Source of the DNA: Nostoc sp. HK-01
GTDB taxonomy: Bacteria; Cyanobacteriota; Cyanobacteriia; Cyanobacteriales; Nostocaceae
Length of the DNA stretch: 64,000 nucleotides
Assembly: GCA_003990705.1 (NCBI GenBank)
Contig: AP018318.1
Span: 4,219,501-4,283,500 of the forward strand
Reading direction: 5' to 3'
Shown: piece after piece, positions 29,701 to 38,954 of the stretch
Layout of the letters: each line of letters starts with the position of its first letter
How positions within the stretch are numbered: position 1 is the stretch's first letter
Made by a program: the position numbers and the translations under genes
Notes under the pieces: model-generated
The model's input: the letters and a program-made list of their open reading frames with translations, nothing else
What the model was told of the DNA's origin: nothing
Databases searched by the model: none

Positions 29701-30250
29701 AGCCGCGCCTGAACTTACAGTGCTACCAATGCTTACACCTCATCAAGCCGCTTTGCCAATATCTGAAGATTTATCTATATCTAGTAACTCAAATGCTCAA
29801 GAAATACCATTATCTGAGCCAGTAGAAGCTATTTATCAAGCCCCAAAGGTAGTTTTAGTAGTGGATGATGCTATTAGTTTGAGACAAACTCTCTCTCTGA
29901 CTTTGCAGCGAGATGGCTATCAAGTAATTCAAGCACAAAATGGTATAGAAGCTCTAGAACAGCTACAAAAATACCCAGATATTCAAGTGATTATTTCCGA
30001 TTTGGAAATGCCCCGAATGAATGGATTTGAACTATTAACCAGTATTCAGCAAACCCCAAATATTGCTAAACTTCCTGTAGTAATTTTATCGTCTCGTAGT
30101 GCTGAAAAACATCGTCAACTGGCTCAAGAACTTGGTGCTAAAGCCTACTTAACTAAGCCTTATTTAGAACATGAATTACTCTCTACAATTTCATCTTTAA
30201 TTAAGAAAAAAGATGTAGCAAATAATTTGTTAATGGAATTAACTTGTTAA
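26714..30250 (+). CDS. pixL: Hybrid CheA kinase (PixL)
   Basis: 1178 residues. The Hpt domain has phospho-acceptor His52 (MRATHTLKGGA). A long helical region of unknown function (about 285-450) is followed by a P3-like segment, then a HATPase domain with N box RNAFDHGIES near 711, DDGQG and GRGIGLDIV. A CheW-like domain (about 830-990) and a receiver with Asp1096 (SDLEMPRMNG) finish the protein. All catalytic motifs are intact. It is the kinase for the upstream CBCR receptor and should phosphorylate the PixG/PixH-type regulators. It is last in the operon, 86 bp after pixJ. Confidence 0.92.
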   Translation: MITDAEIREQGYVYFLSEAPELLQTIEQELIGFAEEDGNRKNKVHALMRATHTLKGGAATVGLEAIQIIAHSLEDVFKALYNPDIIIDADLHTLLLKSYECLRLALTAELTSSAINVEEIIERATDIFTQLQEKLGDAFGTDNYIPTSQELGFDVVRSIFEVGVQQRIENISATINHPPNDEEFREFLTSQAEVFLGLAQSLDLRGLAEFAQTIMAALQAKPTEVQQIAKLTLQDLQAVQTAVLSGDRTCVDIISPAWQNLTQLVKPERLSPDVQDNSPTCHLLKTAEEFYQFLTISSNHNHQQIQPTTAKFYLKLVQYILSWFQHQRQIPKQELNLSLLIPKLDTENQINYIENWLKEFLNFVQNQEDSYSLCLYRHGIILIVLLAVAKFEYSNDKSESYILLTRKLQKQILILAKEYKNYPPVNSQEKNWLDHPRLQSILVVDEISKPIFAETDNFLESIWGGETADGNIQNEQLVKITEQVKEQPSLELVTETESNVNKLEDENIHLNKTQHSRQASFVRVDVEGLRNLNYLAGELLIHQKKRTLHDEQLQEVVEQLSKQLGRHQILLNQLKDLPLQLPNITNQSIQNFAAVKFDSLEMDVYTEFNLSLHAALEETLQLQETTESLDLIIKQAAQVSDQKQNLVFTIIDNLVEARMLPLGDILHRFPSMVKKLANLYHKNVKLQLTGTEVLVDKAIAEKLYDPLLHLVRNAFDHGIESPQVRREQGKPEQGLITIRAYHQSSQTIIEVQDDGQGLNLESIRKKAIEMNLATSNEGKSELLDLMFAPGLSTAEHVSKISGRGIGLDIVRSQMEALHGSISVQTLPHQGTKFTLKIPFSMTTDQLMLVQAGGVVYALLLDSVEKIVIPAPQQIREFEGKKVLHWNTDQDETLINLHPLSELIAYNCSSVKSNSFNNIQTTLDTRLMHNPVLILRCNQSIFGLEVDQIIGEQELVIRPLGNAIAPPKYVYGCSSSANGNLILVIDGALLLESYNIQAAPELTVLPMLTPHQAALPISEDLSISSNSNAQEIPLSEPVEAIYQAPKVVLVVDDAISLRQTLSLTLQRDGYQVIQAQNGIEALEQLQKYPDIQVIISDLEMPRMNGFELLTSIQQTPNIAKLPVVILSSRSAEKHRQLAQELGAKAYLTKPYLEHELLSTISSLIKKKDVANNLLMELTC

Positions 30251-30332
30251 ACTTTTGGAAAGATAGAATAGGATGGCGCAAATTTTCATCCTGTTTCCTA
30301 TTTCCTTTCTCTATGAAAGAAATTAATTTTAT

Positions 30333-30896
30333 CTAACCGTCCATTTTTAACCAACTAAAAATTTGATTAACAGTTAGTCTTAGTTCAATTTCTGGTAAAA
30401 TGGGTAAAGTATCTTCTCCTTGAAATAACTCTGGTTGCTGTTCTGGTAAAAAGACAAGAACACTCAGGTCATCAGTATCAAGAAACCATCCCAAACGACT
30501 ACCAAATTTTAAACAATATAAAATATTACCAATTACTTTGTTTGGTTTTTGTTCTGGGGAGAGAATCTCTATTGTCCAGTCTGGTGGTAGTTCAAAGTTA
30601 TCTGGTACTTCTCCATTAATAGTTAACGGTATCCTGCGCCATTGAAACACTGCTACATCTGGTACAATTGAGCGATTACCAAAACTACACCGTAATTCAG
30701 GAAATGCGTAAGCAATTTTTGGCTTTTCAGCAATTTCATTGACTGCACTACATAGTTTACCTTGTAAACGGCTATGTCTCCCTTTTGGCATTGATTTAGG
30801 TATAATTTCTCCATTAATATATTCCAAACTCGGCTTAGTTTCTGGCAGCTTGAGAAACTCTTCTAAAGTTAGAGCTTGAGTTGGAGCAATATTCAT
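30333..30896 (-). CDS. Uma2-family PD-(D/E)XK nuclease-like protein
   Basis: 187 residues. The typical start is ALTLEEFLKLPETKPSLEYINGEI. The core reads SIVPDVAVF ... WTIEILSPEQKPNKV, carrying the Asp, Glu and following Lys expected of the PD-(D/E)XK fold of Uma2/DUF820. These proteins are very numerous in filamentous cyanobacteria. Their role is not established; a nuclease activity is predicted from the fold. It follows potB on the same strand after 38 bp, where potC might be expected. Confidence 0.85.
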   Translation of the reverse strand: MNIAPTQALTLEEFLKLPETKPSLEYINGEIIPKSMPKGRHSRLQGKLCSAVNEIAEKPKIAYAFPELRCSFGNRSIVPDVAVFQWRRIPLTINGEVPDNFELPPDWTIEILSPEQKPNKVIGNILYCLKFGSRLGWFLDTDDLSVLVFLPEQQPELFQGEDTLPILPEIELRLTVNQIFSWLKMDG

Positions 30897-30934
30897 AGCT
30901 CTGTAAATTTGGGTTAAATGTCTATATATTTAGT

Positions 30935-31837
30935 TTATCGGCTTGGTGTTGGTTCACCAAATTTAATTAAAAAGGCGATCGCTACACTCACCGCTAAAAT
31001 TAATGACATACTCAATGCGGAACCAAAACCCCAATTTTGAGTAACTCCCAGGAATTGGTTGTAAACTAACCGCGCCGCTGTCATACTCGAAGATCCACCC
31101 AAGAGTTCTGGGTCAATAAAATCTCCTAAACCTGTAATAAAAACGAGGATTGAACCAGCCGTGATTCCTGGTGAAACTTGGGGTACGGTTACTTTCCAAA
31201 AAGTCTCGACAGGATTTGCACCTAAATCAGCAGCAGCTTCTAGTAAGCGTTTGTCTAATTTTTCTAGAGAAGCATATAAAATTAAAACCATGTAGGGCAA
31301 TAAGCTGTAACTCATACCAATGAATACAGCAGGAATGCGGTTAAGTAAGTCTAAAGTTGGTAAGCCTAAATTACTCAGAATACTATTTAATAAACCAGTT
31401 CGACGCAGAATTGTAATCCAAGCGTAAGAACGGAGTAAAGAAGAAGTCCATAAAGGTAAAACAAAAGCCAATAGTAGTAAATTACGCCATTTTTTTGGGG
31501 CGATTTGTGCTAACCAATAAGCAACCGGAAAACCTAAGATTAAACAAATTATAGTTGTACCCAAGGCTAACCAGAGCGATCGCAAAATAACATGCAAATA
31601 AAGCGGGTCAAATATCCGTATATAATTCTCTAAGCTACTGGGATTGACTAAATCTCCAGGTCTAATATTGGGAACTAAACTTAGCTGAAAAATTATCAAT
31701 GCTGGTAGTACTAGTAATAATAGTAACCAAATACCTGCCGGGGCTAGTAAGACTAAGGGTTGTAGAAAGTTAAATGTAGGCCGATGTAATTTTTCAATGT
31801 TGGGAATCTCATCGGTATGATTAATTGAAGAAGACAT
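30935..31837 (-). CDS. potB: Spermidine/putrescine ABC transporter permease PotB
   Basis: 300 residues with about six membrane helices. The binding-protein-dependent permease signature is LEAAADLGANPVETFWKVTVP (the EAA loop), which contacts the PotA ATPase. The N-terminus is cytosolic. It is the third pot gene after potA and potD. The usual partner permease PotC is not seen in the window, so the channel may be a PotB homodimer or use a PotC encoded elsewhere. It imports polyamines across the inner membrane by family. Confidence 0.9.
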   Translation of the reverse strand: MSSSINHTDEIPNIEKLHRPTFNFLQPLVLLAPAGIWLLLLLVLPALIIFQLSLVPNIRPGDLVNPSSLENYIRIFDPLYLHVILRSLWLALGTTIICLILGFPVAYWLAQIAPKKWRNLLLLAFVLPLWTSSLLRSYAWITILRRTGLLNSILSNLGLPTLDLLNRIPAVFIGMSYSLLPYMVLILYASLEKLDKRLLEAAADLGANPVETFWKVTVPQVSPGITAGSILVFITGLGDFIDPELLGGSSSMTAARLVYNQFLGVTQNWGFGSALSMSLILAVSVAIAFLIKFGEPTPSR

Positions 31838-31901
31838 ATTTTTTATGAATACAAGTTTAAAATTTGACTTGGGAAACTTATAAGCCTTTGTTTTATTTGT
31901 C

Positions 31902-32981
31902 TTAACCGCTAGTTAATTGAGTCCAGTAGCGCTCATAAACTTCCTCAAAGTCACCCAGAGGAGTAATCCGTTCACACTTTTCTAAAAGGGCGGCTTCAGG
32001 AAATAAATTTTTATTATCTTGAAGTTTTTTGGGTAATTGTTCAAATCCAGCACCATTAGGAGTAGAAATATTCAAATTTTGACTAATCATCGCTGCAACT
32101 TCAGGTTGCAAAACAAAGTTAATCCAAGCATAAGCACCATCAATATTTGGGGCGCTGTTGGGTATGACAATTGTATCAGTCCATAAGGAAGAACCACTGC
32201 GAGGAATCACATATTTAAATTTAGGATTTTCTTTAATCACCCGAATAGCATCGGCTGAGTAACACATCGCTAATAGCAAATCTCCCGCCAGAATTTGGTT
32301 TTGCCAAGCATCAGTATCAAAGGAGGCGATCGCAGGTTTTAATTGCTGTAATTTGTTATATGCTTGTTTCAGTTCCTCTTCCTCTTTAGAGTTGTAAGAA
32401 TAACCTAACATTCTTAATACTGCACCCATCACCTCCCGTACATCATTGAGTAAGGTCATCCGCTTGTTGAGTATGGACTGATTTTGCCAGAGATAATCCC
32501 AATCTTCTGGTGCTGTTTGCAGAACTTCAGAATTGTAAATTAACCCTGTAGTTCCCCAATTGAATGGTAAACTATAACGATTATTTGGGTCATAACTAGG
32601 ATTTTTAAATTGCGGAAATAAATTATCTAAACCAATTAAGCGATTATGATTTAATTCGATTAATAAATTTTTCTCTACCATCTTCTGTACCATATAGTCA
32701 GAAGGGTAAATTACACTGTAAGCACCACCACCTCCAGCTAATAGTTTGGCTAACATCACTTCATTAGAATCATAAGGATCTACAAGCACTTGCAGCCCTG
32801 TTTGGCTGCTAAAAGTTTGGAGTAATTTTTTGTCGGAATATTGTGTCCATGTATAAAGATATAATTTGTCGCTATGAGTAGATTTTGTAGCCGCACGGAC
32901 ATTAGCTAATTTCCAACCACAACCAGTTAAAGATAAGCTAGAAAATGCTGCTATTTTTTGTAAAAAGTTTCTTCTTGTCAT
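31902..32981 (-). CDS. potD: Polyamine-binding lipoprotein PotD
   Basis: 359 residues. The N-terminus has a twin-arginine-like motif (TRRNFLQ) followed by a hydrophobic stretch and a lipobox SLTGC, so it is probably a lipid-anchored periplasmic protein. The body is of the solute-binding type (YLYTWTQYSDKKLLQTFSSQ, LNKRMTLLNDVREVMG), matching the spermidine/putrescine group. It delivers substrate to PotB/PotA. It is separated from potA by a small four-helix-bundle gene. Confidence 0.9.
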   Translation of the reverse strand: MTRRNFLQKIAAFSSLSLTGCGWKLANVRAATKSTHSDKLYLYTWTQYSDKKLLQTFSSQTGLQVLVDPYDSNEVMLAKLLAGGGGAYSVIYPSDYMVQKMVEKNLLIELNHNRLIGLDNLFPQFKNPSYDPNNRYSLPFNWGTTGLIYNSEVLQTAPEDWDYLWQNQSILNKRMTLLNDVREVMGAVLRMLGYSYNSKEEEELKQAYNKLQQLKPAIASFDTDAWQNQILAGDLLLAMCYSADAIRVIKENPKFKYVIPRSGSSLWTDTIVIPNSAPNIDGAYAWINFVLQPEVAAMISQNLNISTPNGAGFEQLPKKLQDNKNLFPEAALLEKCERITPLGDFEEVYERYWTQLTSG

Positions 32982-33032
32982 TAGTCAAGAGTCAAGAGTC
33001 AATAGAGAGTAGTTTAAAAATGGCATACTTAA

Positions 33033-33404
33033 TTAATTTTCAGGTATATTGCCGATTGATTTGAGGTAAGCGTTTAATTGTGGTGCTAGTTCGTTAATCA
33101 TACGTTTGAGTGTTTCTACTTGTTCAACTGTTAATAAATTACGGCAATATGCTCTTCTTAGCCAATGTTGAGTTTCATTCAGCGAGCCTCTTGCCATTCT
33201 GACAAAGCGTTTATTATCTTGATAACTACCTCTGCCAACTCCCTCTGCTATATTTGCCCCAATACTATCTGCTGAACGTACCATTTGTGTACCCATTGTA
33301 TTTTTGGCAAACATATCCCATTCATTAACTACTTGCCAAATTTCATCAGATAATTTTTCTGATAATTTATAAACCCGTAATTCTTTAAAATACTTGCTAG
33401 ACAT
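33033..33404 (-). CDS. Four-helix-bundle protein (S23-type)
   Basis: 123 residues, all helical. The family marks are ELRVYKLSEKLSDEIW, QMVRSADSIGANIAEG and LNETQHWLRRAYCRNLL. The group is named for an ORF found in 23S rRNA insertions and occurs widely as solitary genes of unknown function. Here it sits between potA and potD, with heptanucleotide repeats on the potA side (33424-33446). It looks like a late insertion in the operon. Confidence 0.85.
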   Translation of the reverse strand: MSSKYFKELRVYKLSEKLSDEIWQVVNEWDMFAKNTMGTQMVRSADSIGANIAEGVGRGSYQDNKRFVRMARGSLNETQHWLRRAYCRNLLTVEQVETLKRMINELAPQLNAYLKSIGNIPEN

Positions 33405-33423
33405 CGCATCTGTATAAACATGG

Positions 33424-33446
33424 ACTATTGACCATTGACCATTGAC
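33424..33446. repeat. Heptanucleotide tandem repeat
   Basis: Copies of the TTGACCA/TTGACTA type heptamer run up to the potA stop codon. Relatives occur at 55191-55239 and 56389-56422. Confidence 0.7.
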
Positions 33447-34573
33447 TATTGACTAATAGCCAAACAATCACTTTCTGCCCATAAAACGTAAATTGGTGTG
33501 TCTCTGTCTGGCAAATTACCAAAGGTATTAGGTTGCAAAACGCTGATATTTATCCCATTAGTTAATTCCACCACATAAGTAACATGGGTTCCCAAATACA
33601 TAACGTTAACTAGTCTGCCTTCAAAGGAATTACTGGGTAAATTAGGCGGATATAGTGATAGTTGGATTTTTTCTGGGCGCACACTTACCACTACTGATTG
33701 AGACAATTCTATTGGTGTGTCTTCATAGCGGGTAACTATGATTTTCAGTCCGGTTTTGGTGACAACTTGGATACAATCAGCTTCGACAGCAGCAATTTCA
33801 CCACTAAATAAATTAGTATCACCAATAAAATCAGCCACAAAAGCTGTTTGGGGACGTTCGTAAATTTCGCTGGGAGTACCGATTTGCTCAATTTTGCCTT
33901 GATTCATCACCGCAATGCGATCGCTCAAAGACAATGCTTCTTCTTGGTCGTGAGTAACTAAAATAAAGGTTAAGCCTAACTTTTTATGCAGGTTTGATAA
34001 TTCAACTTGCATTTCTTTACGCAGCTTTAAATCTAAAGCGCCTAAAGGTTCATCTAACAGCACAACAGTCGGATGATTAACTAAAGCCCTAGCTAATGCT
34101 ACCCTCTGCTGTTGACCACCAGAAAGTTGATTGGGAAAGCGCGATCGCAAACTTTCCATTTTGACGAGTTTTAAGGCTTCTGTAACTCGACTTTCGATTT
34201 CTGATTTGCGAATTTTTTTTAAGTGCAGTCCAAAGGCGATGTTATCCCAGACATTCAAGTGATTGAACAGCGCGTAACTTTGAAATACAGTATTGACTGG
34301 GCGGCGATAAGGCGGAACATTAGTCATAGACTGACCTTGAATCAGTACTTTACCTGCATCCGCTGATTCAAATCCCGCAATTAAACGTAATGTTGTGGTC
34401 TTACCACAACCGGAGGGGCCTAAAATACTAAAAAATTCTCCTTTGCGGACATCTAAATCTATTCCATGTACGGCTGGTTCTTGCTTGAAAAACTTAAACA
34501 CGTTACGTAGTTCCACATCGAGTGGCTGAAACGACGTAATCCCCCTCTGATTCTGCACAACAGATTGAGCCAT
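33446..34573 (-). CDS. potA: Spermidine/putrescine ABC transporter ATPase PotA
   Basis: 375 residues from the ATG at 34573 (GAGGAT just upstream). A longer frame starts at 34750, but its 59 extra residues are unlike the family. Walker A is GPSGCGKTT, the signature is LSGGQQQRVALARAL, and Walker B is VVLLDEPLGALD, followed by the H loop VTHDQEEAL. The C-terminal TOBE-type region (about 270-375) is typical of PotA. It powers polyamine import with PotB and PotD. It is the first gene of the operon. Confidence 0.92.
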   Translation of the reverse strand: MAQSVVQNQRGITSFQPLDVELRNVFKFFKQEPAVHGIDLDVRKGEFFSILGPSGCGKTTTLRLIAGFESADAGKVLIQGQSMTNVPPYRRPVNTVFQSYALFNHLNVWDNIAFGLHLKKIRKSEIESRVTEALKLVKMESLRSRFPNQLSGGQQQRVALARALVNHPTVVLLDEPLGALDLKLRKEMQVELSNLHKKLGLTFILVTHDQEEALSLSDRIAVMNQGKIEQIGTPSEIYERPQTAFVADFIGDTNLFSGEIAAVEADCIQVVTKTGLKIIVTRYEDTPIELSQSVVVSVRPEKIQLSLYPPNLPSNSFEGRLVNVMYLGTHVTYVVELTNGINISVLQPNTFGNLPDRDTPIYVLWAESDCLAISQ

Positions 34574-34842
34574 AATCCTCAGTAGAATGCTGTGATTTAA
34601 CCTGATTTTCCGTGAATGTAGCCTATTAAGCAGACTTAAATAACACTTTGGTTTATTGTATCCGCCAAAAACCCCAGATCGGGAATATACGTTTGCGATT
34701 GTTACAAGCTTAATATCAAGTGTAAGATTCGGGCATTCTATACCAAGCATCTGAATTGCAGAATTTCTATACTCTTAAGAGTTGGAGTCGGTAGTGGGAA
34801 TATTATTCAATCTAAAATCTAAAATCTAAAATTATTTGTTCT

Positions 34843-36684
34843 ATGGCTTTATTTCCATCATCTTTACCGAATAGCAGAAAAGATACACGGACTGTTGGAC
34901 GTGGTATACAGTCAATCTTCTTGATTGGATTCACTTTATTGACGCTGGCGGGGATTGAAGCACGGTTAGCATATTTACAAATCGTGGAAGGATCTCAACT
35001 GCGGAAACGTGCCGAATCTAACCGTGTCCGCACCATCCTGAAACAACCAGAACGAGGTAATATTTTTGACCGCAATGGTAAGCTGTTAGCCACTACCCGA
35101 TATCCCCATTCTGTATACTTATGGCCGCTGGCACATACTAAGCCATCTTGGTCGGTGGTGGGGCCAAGATTATCCCAAATTCTGGGTATCCCACAAGAAG
35201 AAATGGAACATAAGCTAGATGCAGCTGGTGCTAACTCTGCTTCCCTGATTCGGATTGCGCGTGATGTCAGCGAAGCCCAAATTACAGCTTTAAAAGAGTA
35301 TGAAAATGAACTAAAAGATGTAGAAATTAACACCGATGCGGTGCGCTACTATCCACATGGTCAAGAATTAGCTCATGTACTAGGTTATACAAGAGAACTG
35401 ACACCTGATCAGTTGAAAGATAAGCAAAAAGAAGGCTACCGTCTGGGTGATGTCATTGGTCAGATGGGCATAGAAAAGGCCTATGAGAAGACTTTACGCG
35501 GCGAATGGGGTGGTCAGCAGGTGGAAGTGGATGGTGCAGGTCGCCCAATCCGTATTTTGGGAGAAAAACAAGCCAAATCAGGTAAAGATTTACATTTAAC
35601 GATAGATTGGGAACTACAAAAAGCAGCAGACAAAGCTTTAGGTAAGTATCAAGGTGCAATTGTCGCCCTTGATCCCAGAAATGGCGCAGTTTTAGCGATG
35701 GTATCTCATCCTGGGTTTGACCCAAATATTTTTTCTAAGCAAAAACTCTCGCAAAAAGATTGGGAAAGTGTACAAGGTAAAGACCATCCTTTAGTAAACC
35801 GGGCTTTAAGTGCTTTTCCTCCCGCAAGTACTTTCAAAATTGTCACCACAACTGCTGGCTTGGAATCGGGTAAGTTTTCCCCTGGAACAGTGCTGCAAAC
35901 CTATGGTTCCTTGACTGTTGGTGGTGTGACTTTTGGGGAATGGAATCACGCAGGGTTTGGGCCTTTGGGATTTCCTAGGGCGATCGCTATGAGTAGTGAT
36001 ACATTCTTTTATCAAGTTGGTAAAGGTGTTGGTGGCCCGACTTTAATTGCATGGGCGCAGAAGTACGGTTTCGGTCAAAAAACTGGAATTGAGTTCCCCA
36101 GTGAAGAATCTAGGGGTTTGGTTCCCGATGAAAATTGGAAACAAAAAGCTTGGAAAATTCCTTGGACTGTGGGCGACACAATTAATATGTCCATTGGTCA
36201 AGGCGCTTTGCAAGTGACACCACTACAATCAGCAATTATGTTTTCTGTTCCCGCCAATGGTGGGTATCGTGTGAAGCCTCATTTGTTGAAAGACAACGAA
36301 GAAGCAAAAAGCTGGCGCGAATCTTTAGATATGAACCAGTCAACTATTAACGTTCTGCGGGATGGACTACGGAAGGTAATTACTGAAGGTACAGGGAAAC
36401 GCTTAAATCTGCTAACCATCGCCCCATCATCCGGTAAGAGTGGTACAGCCGAAGCCGGTGTGGGTCGGCCTAATCATACTTGGTTTGGTGCTTATGCCCC
36501 AAGCGATCGCCCAGAAATTACCGTTGTCGCCTTTGGCGAAAATTCCGGGGATCATGGTGGTACAGTCTGCGGGCCAATGGTTTTACAAGTATTGGAAGCG
36601 TATTTTCAGCATAAATACCCCGGTAAGTACCAAAAACCAGAATCAGCAAATTCTCAAAACGCTAATGGTGTTAACGGTGATTAA
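34843..36684 (+). CDS. mrdA: Penicillin-binding protein 2 (PBP2, elongation transpeptidase)
   Basis: 613 residues. One N-terminal membrane helix (about 23-43: IQSIFLIGFTLLTLAGIEA) anchors it. The dimerisation domain carries RGNIFDRNGKLLATTR. The transpeptidase has the active Ser in FPPASTFKI, the SxN-like motif (SSD/SIG region) and KSGTAE. It cross-links peptidoglycan during cell elongation with the RodA-type glycosyltransferase. It is monocistronic here and divergent from potA. Confidence 0.9.
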   Translation: MALFPSSLPNSRKDTRTVGRGIQSIFLIGFTLLTLAGIEARLAYLQIVEGSQLRKRAESNRVRTILKQPERGNIFDRNGKLLATTRYPHSVYLWPLAHTKPSWSVVGPRLSQILGIPQEEMEHKLDAAGANSASLIRIARDVSEAQITALKEYENELKDVEINTDAVRYYPHGQELAHVLGYTRELTPDQLKDKQKEGYRLGDVIGQMGIEKAYEKTLRGEWGGQQVEVDGAGRPIRILGEKQAKSGKDLHLTIDWELQKAADKALGKYQGAIVALDPRNGAVLAMVSHPGFDPNIFSKQKLSQKDWESVQGKDHPLVNRALSAFPPASTFKIVTTTAGLESGKFSPGTVLQTYGSLTVGGVTFGEWNHAGFGPLGFPRAIAMSSDTFFYQVGKGVGGPTLIAWAQKYGFGQKTGIEFPSEESRGLVPDENWKQKAWKIPWTVGDTINMSIGQGALQVTPLQSAIMFSVPANGGYRVKPHLLKDNEEAKSWRESLDMNQSTINVLRDGLRKVITEGTGKRLNLLTIAPSSGKSGTAEAGVGRPNHTWFGAYAPSDRPEITVVAFGENSGDHGGTVCGPMVLQVLEAYFQHKYPGKYQKPESANSQNANGVNGD

Positions 36685-36704
36685 TCATCAATCAATGTGA
36701 TGTT

Positions 36705-36748
36705 TAGGGGTGTGAGGTATATATCTAAGCAAAACCCTTACGCCCCTA
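36705..36748. terminator. Terminator-like hairpin between convergent genes
   Basis: TAGGGGTGTGAGG pairs with CCCTTACGCCCCTA across an AT loop. It lies between mrdA and the small minus-strand gene and overlaps the stop codon of the latter. Confidence 0.5.
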
Positions 36749-36988
36749 TTCCAAATTCTCCTTTTGATACGATTCCAAAATTCCACTACGAATCATCAAT
36801 TGTGGCCAAATAAATACAAAAAAGCTCATCCAAGTCAGTACAGGAATGGACACCAGAATTGTTAGCCAAATAATTTTAAATAGTAACCAGCTTCCACTAA
36901 TCAAAATTATAGTTGTCAAGATTATAGACCAAGGCTGACACCACCAAGGTTTGTAGTCCCAAGGATTTAAAGGCTTTTGTTCAGACAT
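36746..36988 (-). CDS. Small membrane protein, DUF6737-like
   Basis: 80 residues with two hydrophobic segments (about 20-37 and 40-60), preceded by a Trp-rich N-terminus (NPWDYKPWWCQPWSI). This start is typical of a small cyanobacterial membrane protein family that I associate with DUF6737. The function is unknown. It is convergent with mrdA and the two ends share a hairpin. The gene has normal composition and is probably real. Confidence 0.7.
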   Translation of the reverse strand: MSEQKPLNPWDYKPWWCQPWSIILTTIILISGSWLLFKIIWLTILVSIPVLTWMSFFVFIWPQLMIRSGILESYQKENLE

Positions 36989-37106
36989 AAAACATCATAG
37001 ACTGCGTGAATCAAACAGGGATGAGGGGCTAGGGATTAGTGTTTTTCAAAACTCAATACTTTTCTTACTTTACACCCCTACACCCTTACACCCCTGGGTT
37101 GTTTAA

Positions 37107-38819
37107 TCAACCATTCACAATATATTGCGAATTAATCGCCGCTACACGGCCAGCATCAACCAAAGCTTGATAAACCATCACCGCTACTTCCGCCCGTGTC
37201 GCATCGCGGGTAGGGTTGAGTTGCTTCAAGTTAGGATGATTGACGATAATTCCCTTGTCTATAGCTTTTGCTACTTCATCTTTGGCATAGTCAGGAATTT
37301 TAGCTTGGTCATCGAAAATTTTGATCGCGTTGGCGACATTCCCATCTGTGCCTAGTTCGAGTCCATTGACCAAAGAAACCAGAACTTGCACACGCTGGAT
37401 ATTTTGGTTAGGGCGGAATGTATTATCAGGGAATCCAGAAAGAAATTGACCTTGATATGCTTGCTGAATTACTTTAGATGCCCAGAAGCTGGCGGATACA
37501 TCTTTAAATTGGGCTGCTGCACGTTTAGATGATGGTGCAAAAGCTTTGACAATTAATGCTGCATACTGCGCCCTGGTCATCGTTGCATCTGGTTTAAAGG
37601 TGCGGTCTGGAAAACCGTTAACTATACCTTGTTTGACTAATTCCCGAATAAAGCCCACTGCCCAATGATTAGCAATATCGGTTAAATCTATAGGGCTGGG
37701 TGTGGGTGTTGGGGTCGGTACAGGGGTCGGTGTGGGAACTGGGGTTGGTACAGGTGTAGGCGTGGGTGTTGGAGTTGGTACAGGTGTAGGTGTAGGTGCT
37801 GGGGTTGGTACAGGTGTAGGTGTAGGTGCTGGGGTCGGTACAGGGGTCGGTGTGGGAACTGGGGTTGGTACAGGAGTGGGTGTAGGAACGGGTGTCGGTA
37901 CAGGGGTCGGTGTCGGAACGGGTGTTGGTACAGGAGTAGGTGTAGGAACGGGTGTGCTGGCAAACTGGATATTACCGCTGACTTTGCTAGGGTCAATTTG
38001 ATTACCAACGGAAATCAGTTGATTAGAACTGGCATTTTGTAAATCGAATTTAGCGTTATTGCGGAAAATATTACCTCCAGGACTGGAAGCACTGCCTAAA
38101 TCTGGTAGGGCTGTGGAAATTACAGTCAGACCATCGTCGGTATTATTTTCACTGACATTGTTGCGTAGTACGGGGCGGGCGCTACCAGAAACTACGATGC
38201 CAGAACGGTTTTCGGTAAATTTGTTATTTAAAAGTGTGGGTGAGGCTGTATCACTAATAGCAATGCCAAAGCCTGTTTTAAAGCAGGTGTTATCTTGAAT
38301 TTGACCTTGGGAATTTTTAGCGATCGCAATTCCATTGGCAGCATTTTCTGTAAATACATTACCTTGAATTACTGGGTTAGCATCACCAGTAGCGAATACT
38401 CCCTCACGTTTACAATTTTTGAAGGTGCAATTGGCAATGATGGGAGTAGTTGATTCCGCCCAGACACCACTACCACGACTGGCTGGGTTTGTCACACTCA
38501 CTCCCCGGAGTACAGCACCATCTAGCATGACAAAGGTAACGTTTTGAGCAGCAAAAGTCCGGCTGAGGTAAGTACCACTACCTTCAATTAAAATACTGCT
38601 GCCTTTGTTAGCTTCGTTACCAACTACTTTCACACCAGACGGAATGGTGAGGGGAAAAACTTCTCCACTAGCGACGCTGTAATTTCCATCCGTTAGTTGA
38701 ATTGTAGTGTCTGGCGTGGCAACTTTCAGAGCTTGGGTAATTGTTTTAAAAGGCGCTTGTTGGCTACCAGAGTTATTACTATTTCCGGTTAAAGGATTTA
38801 CGTAAAAAGTTTGAGGCAT
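37107..38819 (-). CDS. Beta-helix (DUF1565) protein with Pro-rich spacer and SLH domains
   Basis: 570 residues. The N-terminal right-handed beta-helix (about 1-285) begins [19 protein letters not shown] and has repeats such as [32 protein letters not shown] spacer (about 288-375) follows. Three SLH repeats (about 380-560), including [16 protein letters not shown] and [14 protein letters not shown], end the protein. SLH domains attach proteins to the cell wall or outer-membrane layer. No signal peptide is seen at the N-terminus, unlike most SLH proteins, so export is unexplained. Confidence 0.85.
   Translation of the reverse strand: MPQTFYVNPLTGNSNNSGSQQAPFKTITQALKVATPDTTIQLTDGNYSVASGEVFPLTIPSGVKVVGNEANKGSSILIEGSGTYLSRTFAAQNVTFVMLDGAVLRGVSVTNPASRGSGVWAESTTPIIANCTFKNCKREGVFATGDANPVIQGNVFTENAANGIAIAKNSQGQIQDNTCFKTGFGIAISDTASPTLLNNKFTENRSGIVVSGSARPVLRNNVSENNTDDGLTVISTALPDLGSASSPGGNIFRNNAKFDLQNASSNQLISVGNQIDPSKVSGNIQFASTPVPTPTPVPTPVPTPTPVPTPVPTPTPVPTPVPTPTPVPTPAPTPTPVPTPAPTPTPVPTPTPTPTPVPTPVPTPTPVPTPTPTPSPIDLTDIANHWAVGFIRELVKQGIVNGFPDRTFKPDATMTRAQYAALIVKAFAPSSKRAAAQFKDVSASFWASKVIQQAYQGQFLSGFPDNTFRPNQNIQRVQVLVSLVNGLELGTDGNVANAIKIFDDQAKIPDYAKDEVAKAIDKGIIVNHPNLKQLNPTRDATRAEVAVMVYQALVDAGRVAAINSQYIVNG
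37700..37950. repeat. Tandem GT-rich repeat coding for PTPVP
   Basis: Repeated units such as ggtacaggggtcggtgtggg, with small changes, code on the minus strand for the proline-threonine spacer. The antisense frame is open (GVGVGTGVG) but is a shadow. Confidence 0.85.
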
Positions 38820-38954
38820 ATTTATACCGCTAAAAAATACATAGTCATACTATTAGCGTTAACTTTGCGAATGGCTAGTTATCACTAAAATTTGCAACAT
38901 TGACTACCAAATTTAGTGGATGAATTCCAGAAAAGCTGCTATTTGCTACTTATT

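Noticed and set aside
34574-34750. N-terminal extension of PotA
   Set aside because: The 59 extra residues have no family resemblance, and the ATG at 34573 has a ribosome site and the standard start of the domain.
37700-37950. Possible CRISPR array or a plus-strand Gly-Val-Thr repeat protein
   Set aside because: The units are too short and vary without spacers, and the minus-strand frame gives a sensible Pro-Thr linker between two domains. The plus-strand frame is a shadow.
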